DNA of 64,000 nt from Acidobacteriota bacterium (GTDB lineage: Bacteria > Acidobacteriota > Terriglobia > Acidiferrales > UBA7541), in NCBI GenBank assembly GCA_013289665.1, contig JABCZN010000003.1:186001-250000 (forward strand). The letters are read 5' to 3'. Under the pieces are notes generated by a model that saw only the letters and a list, made by a program, of their open reading frames with translations, searched no databases and was not told the origin of the DNA. How positions within the stretch are numbered: position 1 is the first letter of the stretch; every line of letters begins with the position of its first letter. This document shows, piece by piece, positions 34,615 through 42,965 of this stretch. Made by a program: the position numbers and the translations under genes.

Positions 34615-35605
34615 AAACGTCCTGGTCGACCTCCTCAACCCCGGGATACGGAGCGGCGATCGCAAACTCTACGGCGGTCTTCATCTCTTCGCGCACCTCG
34701 CTCTCAATTTTCTCCAGCGCGCTTCGATCGGCCAGCTTTTGCCCGGCCAGCCACTCTCCCATGTTCTTGATGGGATCCCGTTTGGTCTTCCACTCCTGCT
34801 CTTCCTGCTTCGAACGGTAATATTCGCGATTGATGTCGCCAACGTGATGCCCGGTGTAGCGATAGGTGTTAGAAAGCAGCAGCGAAGGCCCCTCGCCCCG
34901 GCGCGCCCTGCCCACCAGTTTCTGCGCCACAGCATGGACCGCCCGCACGTCCTGCCCGTCCACGCTTTCCCCATGAACTCCAAAAGCAGTCCCTCGCAGA
35001 AGAATGTCGCCCGCCGTCGTCTCGGAAAAATGCGTATATTCGGTATAGAGATTGTTCTCGCAGACATAAATCACCGGCAGCTTGTAAAGCGATGCCAGAT
35101 TCATCACTTCATAAAGCACGCCCTGCCCCAGCGCCCCTTCGCCAAAAAAACAGACCGCCACCTGATCCGTCTTCAATCGCTTTGCTGTCAACGCCGCGCC
35201 GGTCGCGATTCCTGCGCTGCCGCCCACAATCGCATTCGCTCCAAGATTTCCCGTCGCCGGATCCGCAATGTGCATCGACCCGCCTTTGCCGCGGCAATAC
35301 CCCGCTTCCTTCCCCAACAGCTCCGCAAACATCCGGTCCGGTGTCGCACCCTTCGCCAGGCAATGCCCGTGACCGCGGTGCGTGCTCGTAACGTAATCCG
35401 TGTTCTTCAGCGCCTCGCAAATCCCCACTGCAACGGCTTCCTCGCCGATATAGAGATGCGCCAGCCCCGGCATCAGCGCCCGCGTGTAAAGTTCATTCAC
35501 CTGCTCTTCAAACAACCGGATGCGCACCATCTGCCGGTAAAGCCGCAATCCAAGCTCCGCCGCCACCGGATTATCCGTTTTCGCGGGATCTGTAATCGTC
35601 TTCAT
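34607..35605 (-). CDS. 2-oxoacid dehydrogenase E1 alpha subunit
   Basis: A 332-aa thiamine-diphosphate subunit. YRQMVRIRLFEEQVNELYTR at the N-terminus, HRGHGHCLAKGATPDRMFAE, KGGSMHIAD, and the cofactor motif from FFGEGALGQGVLYEVMNLAS through the VIYVCENN end are all present. The motif begins G-E-G, as in many acetoin and pyruvate dehydrogenases. Its ATG overlaps the stop of the upstream beta-hydroxyacid dehydrogenase (ATGA). Length is typical of the short acetoin/pyruvate-type E1-alpha. Confidence 0.93.
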   Translation of the reverse strand: MKTITDPAKTDNPVAAELGLRLYRQMVRIRLFEEQVNELYTRALMPGLAHLYIGEEAVAVGICEALKNTDYVTSTHRGHGHCLAKGATPDRMFAELLGKEAGYCRGKGGSMHIADPATGNLGANAIVGGSAGIATGAALTAKRLKTDQVAVCFFGEGALGQGVLYEVMNLASLYKLPVIYVCENNLYTEYTHFSETTAGDILLRGTAFGVHGESVDGQDVRAVHAVAQKLVGRARRGEGPSLLLSNTYRYTGHHVGDINREYYRSKQEEQEWKTKRDPIKNMGEWLAGQKLADRSALEKIESEVREEMKTAVEFAIAAPYPGVEEVDQDVYA

Positions 35606-36483
35606 GCCTTCACCCCGGACATTTCTGCCAGCACCTCAAACACCGCCGCAAAATCCTTTTCCACGAGCCCCATCCCGCGCGCCGCGGTCAGAAACTCATT
35701 CGTCACCGCCGTCGTCGGCATCGGCACGTCCAGCTGCCGCCCCAGCTCGAGCGCCAGCAGCATGTCCTTCTGCATCATGTTGACGTTGAACCACGCCTCC
35801 ACCGGCTGCTTCAGCACAAACGGCCCGCGATACTCGACCATCGGCGACGCGATCACGCTGTGCGTCAGAACATCAACCGCAACTTCTCGCGCAATCCCGC
35901 TTTTTTCCGCCAGCAAAACGCCTTCAGAAAACGCCAGCATCTGCACCGCAAGGCTCAGATTCGTTCCAATCTTCATTACCAGCGCCAGGCCGTTGTCGCC
36001 CACGTAGGTCACCTTCGGCCCGATGTCGGAGAGCAGCGGCTTCACTTTTTCAAACGTTTCCCTGCGCCCGCCGACCATCACCGAGAGTTTCCCCTCCTGC
36101 AGCGTGATCACGCTCCCGGACACGGGCGCGTCCACCATGTCGCCGCCCTTTTCCCGAATCTTCGCCGCGATCTCCCGGCTGAACGCCGGGCTCACCGTGC
36201 TGATATCCACGAACAACTTCCCGGGAGTGGTCGCGGCGATCATCCCGTCCGGCCCGTTCATCACCGCGCCCAGCGCCGCCGAATTCGTCACCATCGAAAA
36301 AACCACGTCGGACTGGGCCACCACCGCGCGCGGGGAGTCCGCCCAGTTCATCCCCTTCTTGATCAGCCTCTCCGCCTTCAGGCGTGTCCGGTTATACCCG
36401 GTGACGCTGTGCCCTTTGCTGAGCAGCCGGTTCACCATTTCGCTGCCCATCACTCCCAGGCCCACAAATCCTAATTTAGCCAA
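35602..36483 (-). CDS. beta-hydroxyacid dehydrogenase (HIBADH/GarR family)
   Basis: A 293-aa NAD(P)-dependent oxidoreductase. The nucleotide fold opens with LGFVGLGVMGSEMVNRLL; DISTVSPAFSREIA and VDAPVSGSV are the substrate-binding motifs, and GDNGLALVMKIGTNLSLA carries the catalytic Lys. The start is TTG, preceded by GAGGTGAGG. It is first in a tight block (ATGA with E1-alpha, which overlaps E1-beta). Members oxidise 3-hydroxyisobutyrate or reduce tartronate or succinic semialdehyde; the nearby GabD-like gene makes a semialdehyde attractive. A second family member lies at 60465. Confidence 0.9.
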   Translation of the reverse strand: MAKLGFVGLGVMGSEMVNRLLSKGHSVTGYNRTRLKAERLIKKGMNWADSPRAVVAQSDVVFSMVTNSAALGAVMNGPDGMIAATTPGKLFVDISTVSPAFSREIAAKIREKGGDMVDAPVSGSVITLQEGKLSVMVGGRRETFEKVKPLLSDIGPKVTYVGDNGLALVMKIGTNLSLAVQMLAFSEGVLLAEKSGIAREVAVDVLTHSVIASPMVEYRGPFVLKQPVEAWFNVNMMQKDMLLALELGRQLDVPMPTTAVTNEFLTAARGMGLVEKDFAAVFEVLAEMSGVKA

Positions 36484-36530
36484 GACCTCACCTCTCCCGG
36501 ATCGCTCTCGCCCGCTGATTCCTGTTCGCT

Positions 36531-37226
36531 TTATTCGCTGGGCGCGTGCCGCGAATCCTCGCGCACCTGCTTTAAATGCGCCTTCATCGCGTCTCGCGCG
36601 CCCGCCGGATCCCGGTGCTCGATGGCTTCCAGTATCTTCTTGTGATGATACTGGCCGCGCTCCGGCCCGCCCTTCACCTGGAAAATTCCGATCCGCTGCT
36701 CGCGGAGCAGTCCTACGATTGAATCGATCAGCGAAAGAATGATCGGATTGCCGGCCGCTTCTGCCAGGGCAAGATGAAAATCGAGGTCCGCCTCGATGTA
36801 GGCATCGGGATCCCCTTTTGAGGCATCCATCACCTCCACCTGTTCCCGCATGGCCGACAGATTCTCCTGGTCGACCCGCGCCGTCGCCAGAGCCGCGATC
36901 TCCGGCTCCAGGATTTCCCGGACCTCGGCGAGCGATGCGAACCCCTCGTTTCCCGAGCGCATCATCCGATGCAGCGACTGCCGGATCGTGTTCGAACTTC
37001 CGTCGGTAATGAACGTCCCGCGCCCTGGATAGGCTTCGACCAGCCCCTTCTCGCGCAGTGTCTTCACCGCTTCGCGCACCGCGGTACGGCTCACGCCAAA
37101 CTGCTCTGCAAGTTCGCGCTCCGGAGGCAGTTGGTCTCCCGCTTTCAGAGCGCCTTTATGGATCGATTCCTCGACCTGTTGGACAATCTGCTCGTAAAGG
37201 CGAGAGGACCGAATGATTTTGTACAT
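36531..37226 (-). CDS. GntR-family regulator, FadR/FCD subfamily
   Basis: A 231-aa repressor. The winged helix covers residues 8-75 (LYEQIVQQVEESIHKGALKA, LPPERELAEQFGVSRTAVRE). The helical FCD effector domain follows, with LAEVREILEPEIAALA, the ADLDFHLALAEAAGNPIILS metal/ligand residues and QYHHKKILEAIEHRD. FCD domains bind organic acids through a metal. It is transcribed just ahead of the dehydrogenase operon, and a FadR-type site lies 105 bases upstream, suggesting autoregulation. Similar sites precede the gabD-like gene and the LVIVD operon. Confidence 0.93.
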   Translation of the reverse strand: MYKIIRSSRLYEQIVQQVEESIHKGALKAGDQLPPERELAEQFGVSRTAVREAVKTLREKGLVEAYPGRGTFITDGSSNTIRQSLHRMMRSGNEGFASLAEVREILEPEIAALATARVDQENLSAMREQVEVMDASKGDPDAYIEADLDFHLALAEAAGNPIILSLIDSIVGLLREQRIGIFQVKGGPERGQYHHKKILEAIEHRDPAGARDAMKAHLKQVREDSRHAPSE

Positions 37227-37330
37227 CCCAACCTCCGAATCCGCACAAGTCAGTCGACCGATTGATCTGAACCCCGCGCGGTAGGGGACATCGTGTGGCG
37301 GCGAACCAGGCAGGTCGAGTTATGGTCGAG

Positions 37331-37343
37331 TTGTCGGACCAAA
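37331..37343 (-). promoter_or_regulatory. FadR-type operator at the gntR promoter
   Basis: On the minus strand TTTGGTCCGACAA fits TNGTNNNACNA. It overlaps the end of a predicted extended -10 (TGG-TAGTTT) that lies 17 bases from a TTGCGG -35, where a repressor would block initiation of gntR and the genes below it. Confidence 0.5.
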
Positions 37344-37376
37344 CTACCATTCCCGCTCCTCCTCCGCAACCCTTTC

Positions 37377-38747
37377 TTACCCCTGCTCCACCCACACTGT
37401 CTTGACGTTGGTAAACTCGCGGATTCCCCAGGCTCCCAGCTCCCGCCCGTGGCCTGACCACTTGACCCCTCCAAACGGTATCCGCGGATCCGATGCCACC
37501 ATCTTGTTGATGAACACCATCCCCGCGTCCAGTTCATTGATGAATTTCCGCTGTTCGGCGGCATCATTGGTCCAGGCGCTGGCCCCCAGCCCAAACCGGC
37601 TGTCATTCGCGATTCGAATCGCGTCGTCGATATTCTTCGCGTGAAACACGCTCGCCACCGGCCCGAACATCTCCTCTCTATAAGCCGGCGAATCCCTGGG
37701 AATGTTGACGAGCACGGTCGGCGCATAGAAATTCCCCGGCCGGTCCAGCCGCTTTCCGCCCGTCAAAATCTTCGCCCCCGCTTCTACGGAACTCCGTACG
37801 TCTCGAACCAGGTCCTCGACGCCTTGGGGTGTTGAAAGCGGCCCCACTTCGGTGCTCTCATCAAACGGGTCGCCCACTTTGAGGGCCGCCATTTTTTGCG
37901 CAAACAATTTTTCAAACCGTTCCCCGATGCTCTCCGCCACGATGAACCGTTTTGCCGCAATGCAGGATTGTCCATTGTTGAAGATGCGTGCTTTCACCGC
38001 CATGCTCGTCGCCGTCTCCAGATTCGCGCTGGGCATCACAATAAAAGGGTCGCTTCCCCCAAGCTCCAGCACCACTTTTTTGATTCGCTTCGCCGCGCCG
38101 ATGCCTACCTCAATACCCGCTTGTTCACTGCCTGTAAGCGTTGCCGCCATCACCCGCGGATCGCCCAGAATCTTGTCCACTTCCCGCGACCCGACGAGCA
38201 GCGTCTGAAACGCGCCGTCCGGAAATCCCGCCCGGCGAAACAAATCTTCAATCAGCAGCGCGCTCTGCGGCACGATCGAAGCATGCTTGAGCAGCCCCAC
38301 GTTTCCCGCCATCAGCGCCGGCGCCGCAAAACGCAACACCTGCCAGAACGGAAAATTCCATGGCATTACCGCCAGCACGGGCCCCAGCGGCTGGTACCGG
38401 ATGTAGCTCTGCTTCGCTCCCGTCTCGACCGCCTCGTCGGCAAGAAACTTCTCCGCGTTTTCCGCGTAATACCGGCAAACCCACGCGCATTTCGCTGCTT
38501 CATCCACCGCCGATCGCAGCGTCTTTCCCATCTCCGTCGTCATTACTTTGGCGAACGCTTCCTTCTCATTCTCCAGAATCGCCGCGGCCGCGAGCATCCA
38601 CTGCGCTCGCTGCCTGAACGGCACGTTGCGATAGGTGGCAAACGTCTCCGTGGCTTTTTGGAGTTTTGCTTCAATGGCCGCGCTGCTCAGTGGTTCAAAC
38701 GACTTGATCACTTGCCCCGTTGCCGGGTTGATTGTGGCAATCGCCAT
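37377..38747 (-). CDS. gabD: NAD(P)-dependent succinate-semialdehyde-type dehydrogenase
   Basis: A 456-aa aldehyde dehydrogenase of the short GabD/YneI group. MPWNFPFWQVLRFAAPALMA shapes the cofactor site, VLELGGSDPFIVMPSA supplies the general-base Glu and FNNGQSCIAAKRFIV the nucleophilic Cys. The end PFGGVKWSGHGRELGAWGIR is typical. Start ATG 38747 has a strong GGGGAGG site six bases away; the longer frame is not needed. It should oxidise succinic semialdehyde or a similar acid semialdehyde to feed the TCA cycle. It lies upstream of gntR and is probably controlled by it through the operator at 38820. Confidence 0.9.
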   Translation of the reverse strand: MAIATINPATGQVIKSFEPLSSAAIEAKLQKATETFATYRNVPFRQRAQWMLAAAAILENEKEAFAKVMTTEMGKTLRSAVDEAAKCAWVCRYYAENAEKFLADEAVETGAKQSYIRYQPLGPVLAVMPWNFPFWQVLRFAAPALMAGNVGLLKHASIVPQSALLIEDLFRRAGFPDGAFQTLLVGSREVDKILGDPRVMAATLTGSEQAGIEVGIGAAKRIKKVVLELGGSDPFIVMPSANLETATSMAVKARIFNNGQSCIAAKRFIVAESIGERFEKLFAQKMAALKVGDPFDESTEVGPLSTPQGVEDLVRDVRSSVEAGAKILTGGKRLDRPGNFYAPTVLVNIPRDSPAYREEMFGPVASVFHAKNIDDAIRIANDSRFGLGASAWTNDAAEQRKFINELDAGMVFINKMVASDPRIPFGGVKWSGHGRELGAWGIREFTNVKTVWVEQG

Positions 38748-38819
38748 GGTTGGCCTCCCCAACGCTACCTGGCCCGAGATGCGCGAGCCGTTCGGAAGGA
38801 TTCGACCCAAAGAATCCTA

Positions 38820-38834
38820 ATTGGTCCTACCAAT
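38820..38834. promoter_or_regulatory. perfect FadR-type operator at the gabD promoter
   Basis: ATTGGT-CCT-ACCAAT is a 15-base perfect palindrome that fits the FadR-family pattern TNGTNNNACNA. On the minus strand it begins at the end of a predicted TATATT -10 (38832-38837), 17 bases from TGTACA (38855-38860), covering the likely start point of the gabD-like transcript. Confidence 0.65.
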
Positions 38835-38899
38835 ATACCCAACCACGGTCTCCCTGTACAGCCTAAGCATCTATATTTCTGATTCATAGAATTTAATCG

Positions 38900-38938
38900 T
38901 TGACACGCTTCCTCCCAAAGTGGTACAGGGGTCCTACC
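38900..38938 (+). promoter_or_regulatory. promoter and second GGTCCTACC operator of the LVIVD operon
   Basis: TTGACA (38900-38905), an 18-base spacer ending in TGG, and TACAGG (38924-38929) form an extended -10 promoter. Directly after it lies GGTCCTACC (38930-38938), the same nine bases as the core of the perfect operator 107 bases away. The divergent gabD and LVIVD transcripts could therefore be controlled by one protein. The remaining bases of this 327-base gap show nothing else. Confidence 0.55.
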
Positions 38939-39074
38939 TTTTTACGGTGCCCCTGGCGATTGCCCCTCCCGGGCCTCTGGGATTTGCCTTCCCAAGCTCC
39001 GGCAATTAGCCCAGGCACCAAGGAGCCTGCCGCCGGGGCCAGGTGCCCGCCAGGCCAAATCCAAGGAGCATCGA

Positions 39075-40679
39075 ATGAAACGAAAGAAAGACGCCCGTCC
39101 GCCCCAACCGCAATCTGGCGCCACCCAAGGTTCCAGTCAAAACCTATTTGCCCCTTCCCGCCGCACTTTCCTCCGCACCGCCGCGGGTGCCGGGTTGGCT
39201 CTCGCCAGTTCCCCGCTCTCCGCCTTCGCCGACCACCACGGCCATCCTAGTCCGAACAGCATCTCCTACCTCGACCGCCGCATGTACATCCGCAACATGG
39301 AGATCCTCGCCCACTTCGGCCCCGGCCAGTCGCGCCACGGCAAAATGCAGATGATGGCCGCCGGCAATCGCCGCTACATCTTCCAGCAGGGAGATGTCAT
39401 CGACGTCAGCGACGTCCGCAAGCCGGTCATGTACAACAAGGGAGGCTTTGAGGGCTACCAGGTCCAGGTCGCCTACAACAAGGACCTCAAGAAGTGGATC
39501 CTTATGACCGGTTCCCAGACCCCCATCACCGATTCGACACCGGAAGCGCCCATGGGCAAGTACGACGATCCCCACCTTGACGACAAGCGCAAGAATTTCA
39601 AAGGTCTGCGCGGCGTCCGCTTTTACGATGCCACCGACCCCGGCAAAATCTTGAAACTCTCCGAATTCAGCACCGGCGCCACCGGCCAAGGCACGCATCG
39701 CAATTATTACGACGGCGGCAAGTACGCCTATCTCGACACGGCTCCCGACGAAACCTTTATCCACCAGCCGTCCTACTTCCGCGAGCTGGTCAACGGCAAC
39801 ATGATCATCGACACTTCCGATCCAACCAGCGCCAAGGAAGTCTCCATGTGGTGGGTTCCCGGCTCCCGCAAAGGCGAAGAAGCCGAATACAACAAGTGGA
39901 TCTGGTCAAAGCTCGTTCCTCCGAAAGTCATCGCGGACCAGACTCCCTTCGCCGGTCTCCACGGTCCGGTCTACGTGCCCAAGAAACTGGAAGACGGTGG
40001 CAATCGCGGCTACGGCGCCTTTGGCGCGAACGGCTTCATCATCCTCGATCTCGCCGACCCCCAGCATCAAAAAGAAATCGGCCGCTTCGAACCCCCCGCG
40101 CAATATTCCGGCATGGGCATCGCGTTTCACACCATCTACTGCGGCATCCTCGATCGCGGCTTCGTCATCACCAATGGCGAAACCACCAACTCCGATTGCA
40201 ACCAGATCTATCTGCCCAACTGGGTCATTGATATCCGGGACGAAGCGCATCCCGTCCCCGTCGCTCAGCTTCCGCGCCCCGTTCCTCCGCCCGAAGCCCC
40301 CTACCGCGATTTCTGCTTCAAGCGCGGACGCTTCGGCGCGCACAATCCCCCGCATCTGAAAGCGCCGGGAAAGCCCCGCCAGGAATTCATCGCCTATTCC
40401 TATTTCATCGCCGGACTCCGCTGCTACGATATCGGCGACCTCTACAAGCCCGAAGAAGTGGCGTATTTCGTCCCGCCCCAGGGCGGCGACCTCAAGCGAT
40501 TCGGCAGCTACGACCGCACCGTAGACAACATTTTCATCGAATGGGACCGCAACATCCTCTGGACCGCCACGGACACCGGCCTCTACGCGCTCAGCTGCCC
40601 CAACCTCGGCAAACCCATCCTCGACCCCATGCCTGTGACAGAATGGTCGCTCGACAAACTCAACGAAGGCGCGCCCTGA
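39075..40679 (+). CDS. Tat-exported LVIVD-repeat-like protein
   Basis: A 534-aa exported protein. SRRTFLRTAAGAGLALASS at about residues 28-46 is a clear Tat signal. The body is built of repeats in which a strand ending in an aspartate-rich turn recurs (GVRFYDATDPGKILKLSEF, NGNMIIDTSDPTSAKEVSMW, NGFIILDLADPQHQKEIGRF, NWVIDIRDEAHPVPVAQL, LRCYDIGDLYKPEEVAYF), as in LVIVD beta-propellers. Catalytic residues are not recognised. It leads an operon with a solute-binding protein and an alpha/beta hydrolase, so it may bind or process the same compound. It could equally be a novel periplasmic enzyme. Confidence 0.75.
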   Translation: MKRKKDARPPQPQSGATQGSSQNLFAPSRRTFLRTAAGAGLALASSPLSAFADHHGHPSPNSISYLDRRMYIRNMEILAHFGPGQSRHGKMQMMAAGNRRYIFQQGDVIDVSDVRKPVMYNKGGFEGYQVQVAYNKDLKKWILMTGSQTPITDSTPEAPMGKYDDPHLDDKRKNFKGLRGVRFYDATDPGKILKLSEFSTGATGQGTHRNYYDGGKYAYLDTAPDETFIHQPSYFRELVNGNMIIDTSDPTSAKEVSMWWVPGSRKGEEAEYNKWIWSKLVPPKVIADQTPFAGLHGPVYVPKKLEDGGNRGYGAFGANGFIILDLADPQHQKEIGRFEPPAQYSGMGIAFHTIYCGILDRGFVITNGETTNSDCNQIYLPNWVIDIRDEAHPVPVAQLPRPVPPPEAPYRDFCFKRGRFGAHNPPHLKAPGKPRQEFIAYSYFIAGLRCYDIGDLYKPEEVAYFVPPQGGDLKRFGSYDRTVDNIFIEWDRNILWTATDTGLYALSCPNLGKPILDPMPVTEWSLDKLNEGAP

Positions 40680-40702
40680 TTCCGCTCGCCAGGAGAATGC
40701 CC

Positions 40703-41698
40703 ATGAAATCCGCCATTTCTTTCAGAGTAAGCATCGCCGCGTGCGCACTTCTCTTGAGTAGCGGAGTCCAAGCGCAGACGACTACGCCCCAGCAAATCCA
40801 CGTCCTCACCCTGTTGGGGCGCCCGGTACAATTTGTCGTCGCCGACAAACAAGGCCTCTTCGCCAGATACGGCATCGAAGTCGTCAACGACAACAAGAAA
40901 AACTCCGACGAGTTGCGAGCCGACCTCGCCGCCGGAAAGGGCGACGTTGCCTATCTCGCGGTAGACAACGCCGTGGCCATGGTCGAACTCGCTCACCAGG
41001 ACGTAGTCATCGTCATGGGTGGCGAAGGCTCACAGAACGAACTGATCGCCCAGCCCGGCGTCAAGTCCGCCGCGGACCTCCGCGGCAAAACCCTCATCGT
41101 AGATGCGCCTAACACCGCTTACGCGCTCCAAATGAAAAAAATCCTGCTTCTGAGCGGCCTCGCGGCCGGCAAGGATTACGAAATCAAGCCCTTTGGTGCC
41201 ACGCCGCAACGGCTGATCGCCATGCGCGAGCAAAAAGACTTTGCTGGCTCCATGCTTGGCCCACCGGTTTCGTTGGTAGCCAAGAAGGAAGGCTTCGTAA
41301 GTCTCGGCTCCGTCCAGCAGCTTATCGGCCCTTATCAAGCCGCGGGTTTTTTCACCCAGCGCGCCTGGGCAAAAGACCATCGTGATCTGCTCGTCGCGTT
41401 TCTTTCCGCCTCGATCGAAGCGCAGCGCTGGCTTTTGAATCCGGCGAACAAACAGCAAGTGATCGATCTGCTCGCCGCCCAATATCATCTCGCCCCGGAT
41501 ATCGCCGCCGAAGATTACGAGATGAGCATGACTCACTCCGGAGGCTTCGCCCGAGACGCGCAGCTGGACCTCCGTGGCTTCGAGAATGTTCTCAAACTCC
41601 GTGCAGAAGTCGAAGGCCAGTGGGGCGGCCATCCACCTTCACCCGACAAATATTACGACCCGTCGTATTACCAGGCGGCGCTCGTAAAAGCGAAATAA
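40703..41698 (+). CDS. periplasmic solute-binding protein, NMT1/SsuA-like
   Basis: A 331-aa secreted binding protein. The signal peptide ends near SSGVQAQ. LLGRPVQFVVADKQGLFARY, DLAAGKGDVAYLAVDNAVAM and VKSAADLRGKTLIVDAPNTA follow the type II binding fold of the NMT1/THI5-SsuA group, which feeds ABC importers for small organics such as sulfonates, taurine or pyrimidine precursors. AGGAG lies seven bases before the chosen ATG. No permease or ATPase gene is adjacent, so the transporter is elsewhere or the protein acts as a sensor or scavenger. It follows the LVIVD gene by 23 bases. Confidence 0.85.
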   Translation: MKSAISFRVSIAACALLLSSGVQAQTTTPQQIHVLTLLGRPVQFVVADKQGLFARYGIEVVNDNKKNSDELRADLAAGKGDVAYLAVDNAVAMVELAHQDVVIVMGGEGSQNELIAQPGVKSAADLRGKTLIVDAPNTAYALQMKKILLLSGLAAGKDYEIKPFGATPQRLIAMREQKDFAGSMLGPPVSLVAKKEGFVSLGSVQQLIGPYQAAGFFTQRAWAKDHRDLLVAFLSASIEAQRWLLNPANKQQVIDLLAAQYHLAPDIAAEDYEMSMTHSGGFARDAQLDLRGFENVLKLRAEVEGQWGGHPPSPDKYYDPSYYQAALVKAK

Positions 41699-41702
41699 CC
41701 CC

Positions 41703-42938
41703 ATGAGGAGAACTTCTTTGCCACATAGATTGTTTGGTTTGGTCACAGGTTTGGTTTTACTGGGCCTTGCGCAAGGTTCGAGCGCCCAGCAGTCACAAAA
41801 AGAACGCACGCTCGACGAAGTCAAAACCGAAGCCATCAAACGCGCCGAAAACGGTATGTACCCACTCATCGGCTTGGATCCCGCCGACGTCCGCGAAGCC
41901 TTCTCAAACATCAAGACAACCGACAACGACGAGTGGGCCGCCGCATTCAGCGCCGTCGCCAGTCGCTACATGGCGGAAGGGAACTCCCTGCTCGCCAGCA
42001 ATCCCGCGCAGGCCGACAAGGACTTTGTCCGCGCCTGGCGTCTCTACTCTTTCGGTCGCTGGCCGGTTCCCGCTTCTCCCGGCAAGAAACGCGCCTACGC
42101 CAAAGCGCTCGAAGCCTTCCTGGCCCACGCGAAAATGATGGATCCGCCTCTCGAAGTCGTCCACATTCCATTCGAAGGCGCCGAAATCGTCGGCTACCTC
42201 CGCCTGCCCAAAAATGCCAAAGGCCACGTGCCTATGGTTATCGCCATCAGTGGCCTCGACAGCCGCAAAGAAGATCTGACCGAAAACTTTGGTGTGGTTC
42301 TTGGCTCCGGCATCGGCTACATCGGGATCGATTCGCCCGGCACCGGCCAGGCTCCCATCAAAGCCAGCGAAACCGCCGATCGCATGTTTTCGAAAGTGAT
42401 CGACTACCTCGAAACGCGCCCCGAAGTGGACAAAACTCGCATCGGGGTGGACGGCCAGAGCTTTGGCGCTTACTGGGCCACAAAACTGGCAATCGTCGAA
42501 CACGCCCGCCTGAAAGCCGTTGTCGCGCAATCGCCGCCCGTGGACGCCACCTTTGAGAAAAATTTCGTCCTGCAAAAAACCCTCGGCAACCGCGAATATC
42601 TCTTCGGCCTCGGCCCCGCGCTGATGTCCATCTTCGAAGGTGCCAACAAAGTCGAAGACCTGGGCGAAATCCTCTCCAAGCTCTCGCTCGTCAATCAACA
42701 TTTATTGGGGAAGCCGACAACCTCGATGTTAATCATTGCCGGCGCACAAGACACGCAAGTTCCAATCTCCGATGCCTACCTGCTTCTTGGCAGCGGGGAC
42801 GTGCCAAAAGAAGCCTGGATCAACCCGCAAGGCGGCCACCTCGGACGCCAGGTAAAAATCTGGCCGGACCCCGTAATCTTCCGCAAAATCCTGGTTCCCT
42901 GGCTGGTGAGAAATCTCGAAATCCCGCCCCCCATGTAG
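41703..42938 (+). CDS. secreted alpha/beta hydrolase (FrsA/DHPON-hydrolase-like)
   Basis: A 411-aa hydrolase with a signal peptide (LFGLVTGLVLLGLAQGSSAQ). A helical N-terminal lid (residues 30-140, FGRWPVPASPGKKRAY) precedes the alpha/beta core. The nucleophile is Ser in GVDGQSFGAYWA, the acid is near IIAGAQDTQVP and the His is in NPQGGHLGR. This layout matches the FrsA-like group that includes 2,6-dihydroxypseudooxynicotine hydrolase, which cleaves C-C bonds, and several esterases. It starts 4 bases after the binding protein and ends the operon. Ester or C-C bond cleavage cannot be separated from sequence alone. Confidence 0.87.
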   Translation: MRRTSLPHRLFGLVTGLVLLGLAQGSSAQQSQKERTLDEVKTEAIKRAENGMYPLIGLDPADVREAFSNIKTTDNDEWAAAFSAVASRYMAEGNSLLASNPAQADKDFVRAWRLYSFGRWPVPASPGKKRAYAKALEAFLAHAKMMDPPLEVVHIPFEGAEIVGYLRLPKNAKGHVPMVIAISGLDSRKEDLTENFGVVLGSGIGYIGIDSPGTGQAPIKASETADRMFSKVIDYLETRPEVDKTRIGVDGQSFGAYWATKLAIVEHARLKAVVAQSPPVDATFEKNFVLQKTLGNREYLFGLGPALMSIFEGANKVEDLGEILSKLSLVNQHLLGKPTTSMLIIAGAQDTQVPISDAYLLLGSGDVPKEAWINPQGGHLGRQVKIWPDPVIFRKILVPWLVRNLEIPPPM

Positions 42939-42965
42939 CGACCGCTTTCTGAAGCGGGGCGCTTT
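42939..42965. terminator. bidirectional hairpin between convergent genes
   Basis: CCGCTT-TCTG-AAGCGG (42944-42959), flanked by AGCG and CGCT that can extend the stem, fills the 25-base space between the hydrolase stop and the end of the molybdenum subunit gene. There is no T run, but the position suits shared termination. Confidence 0.5.

Noticed and set aside
34355..36007. A 550-codon plus-strand frame
   Set aside because: Antisense to E1-beta, E1-alpha and HIBADH; composition is typical of a GC shadow (His, Arg, Pro-rich).
39075..42938. Nicotine or pseudooxynicotine degradation operon
   Set aside because: The hydrolase resembles DHPON hydrolase and a GabD-like gene is near, but the rest of that pathway is missing; similarity alone does not support the substrate.
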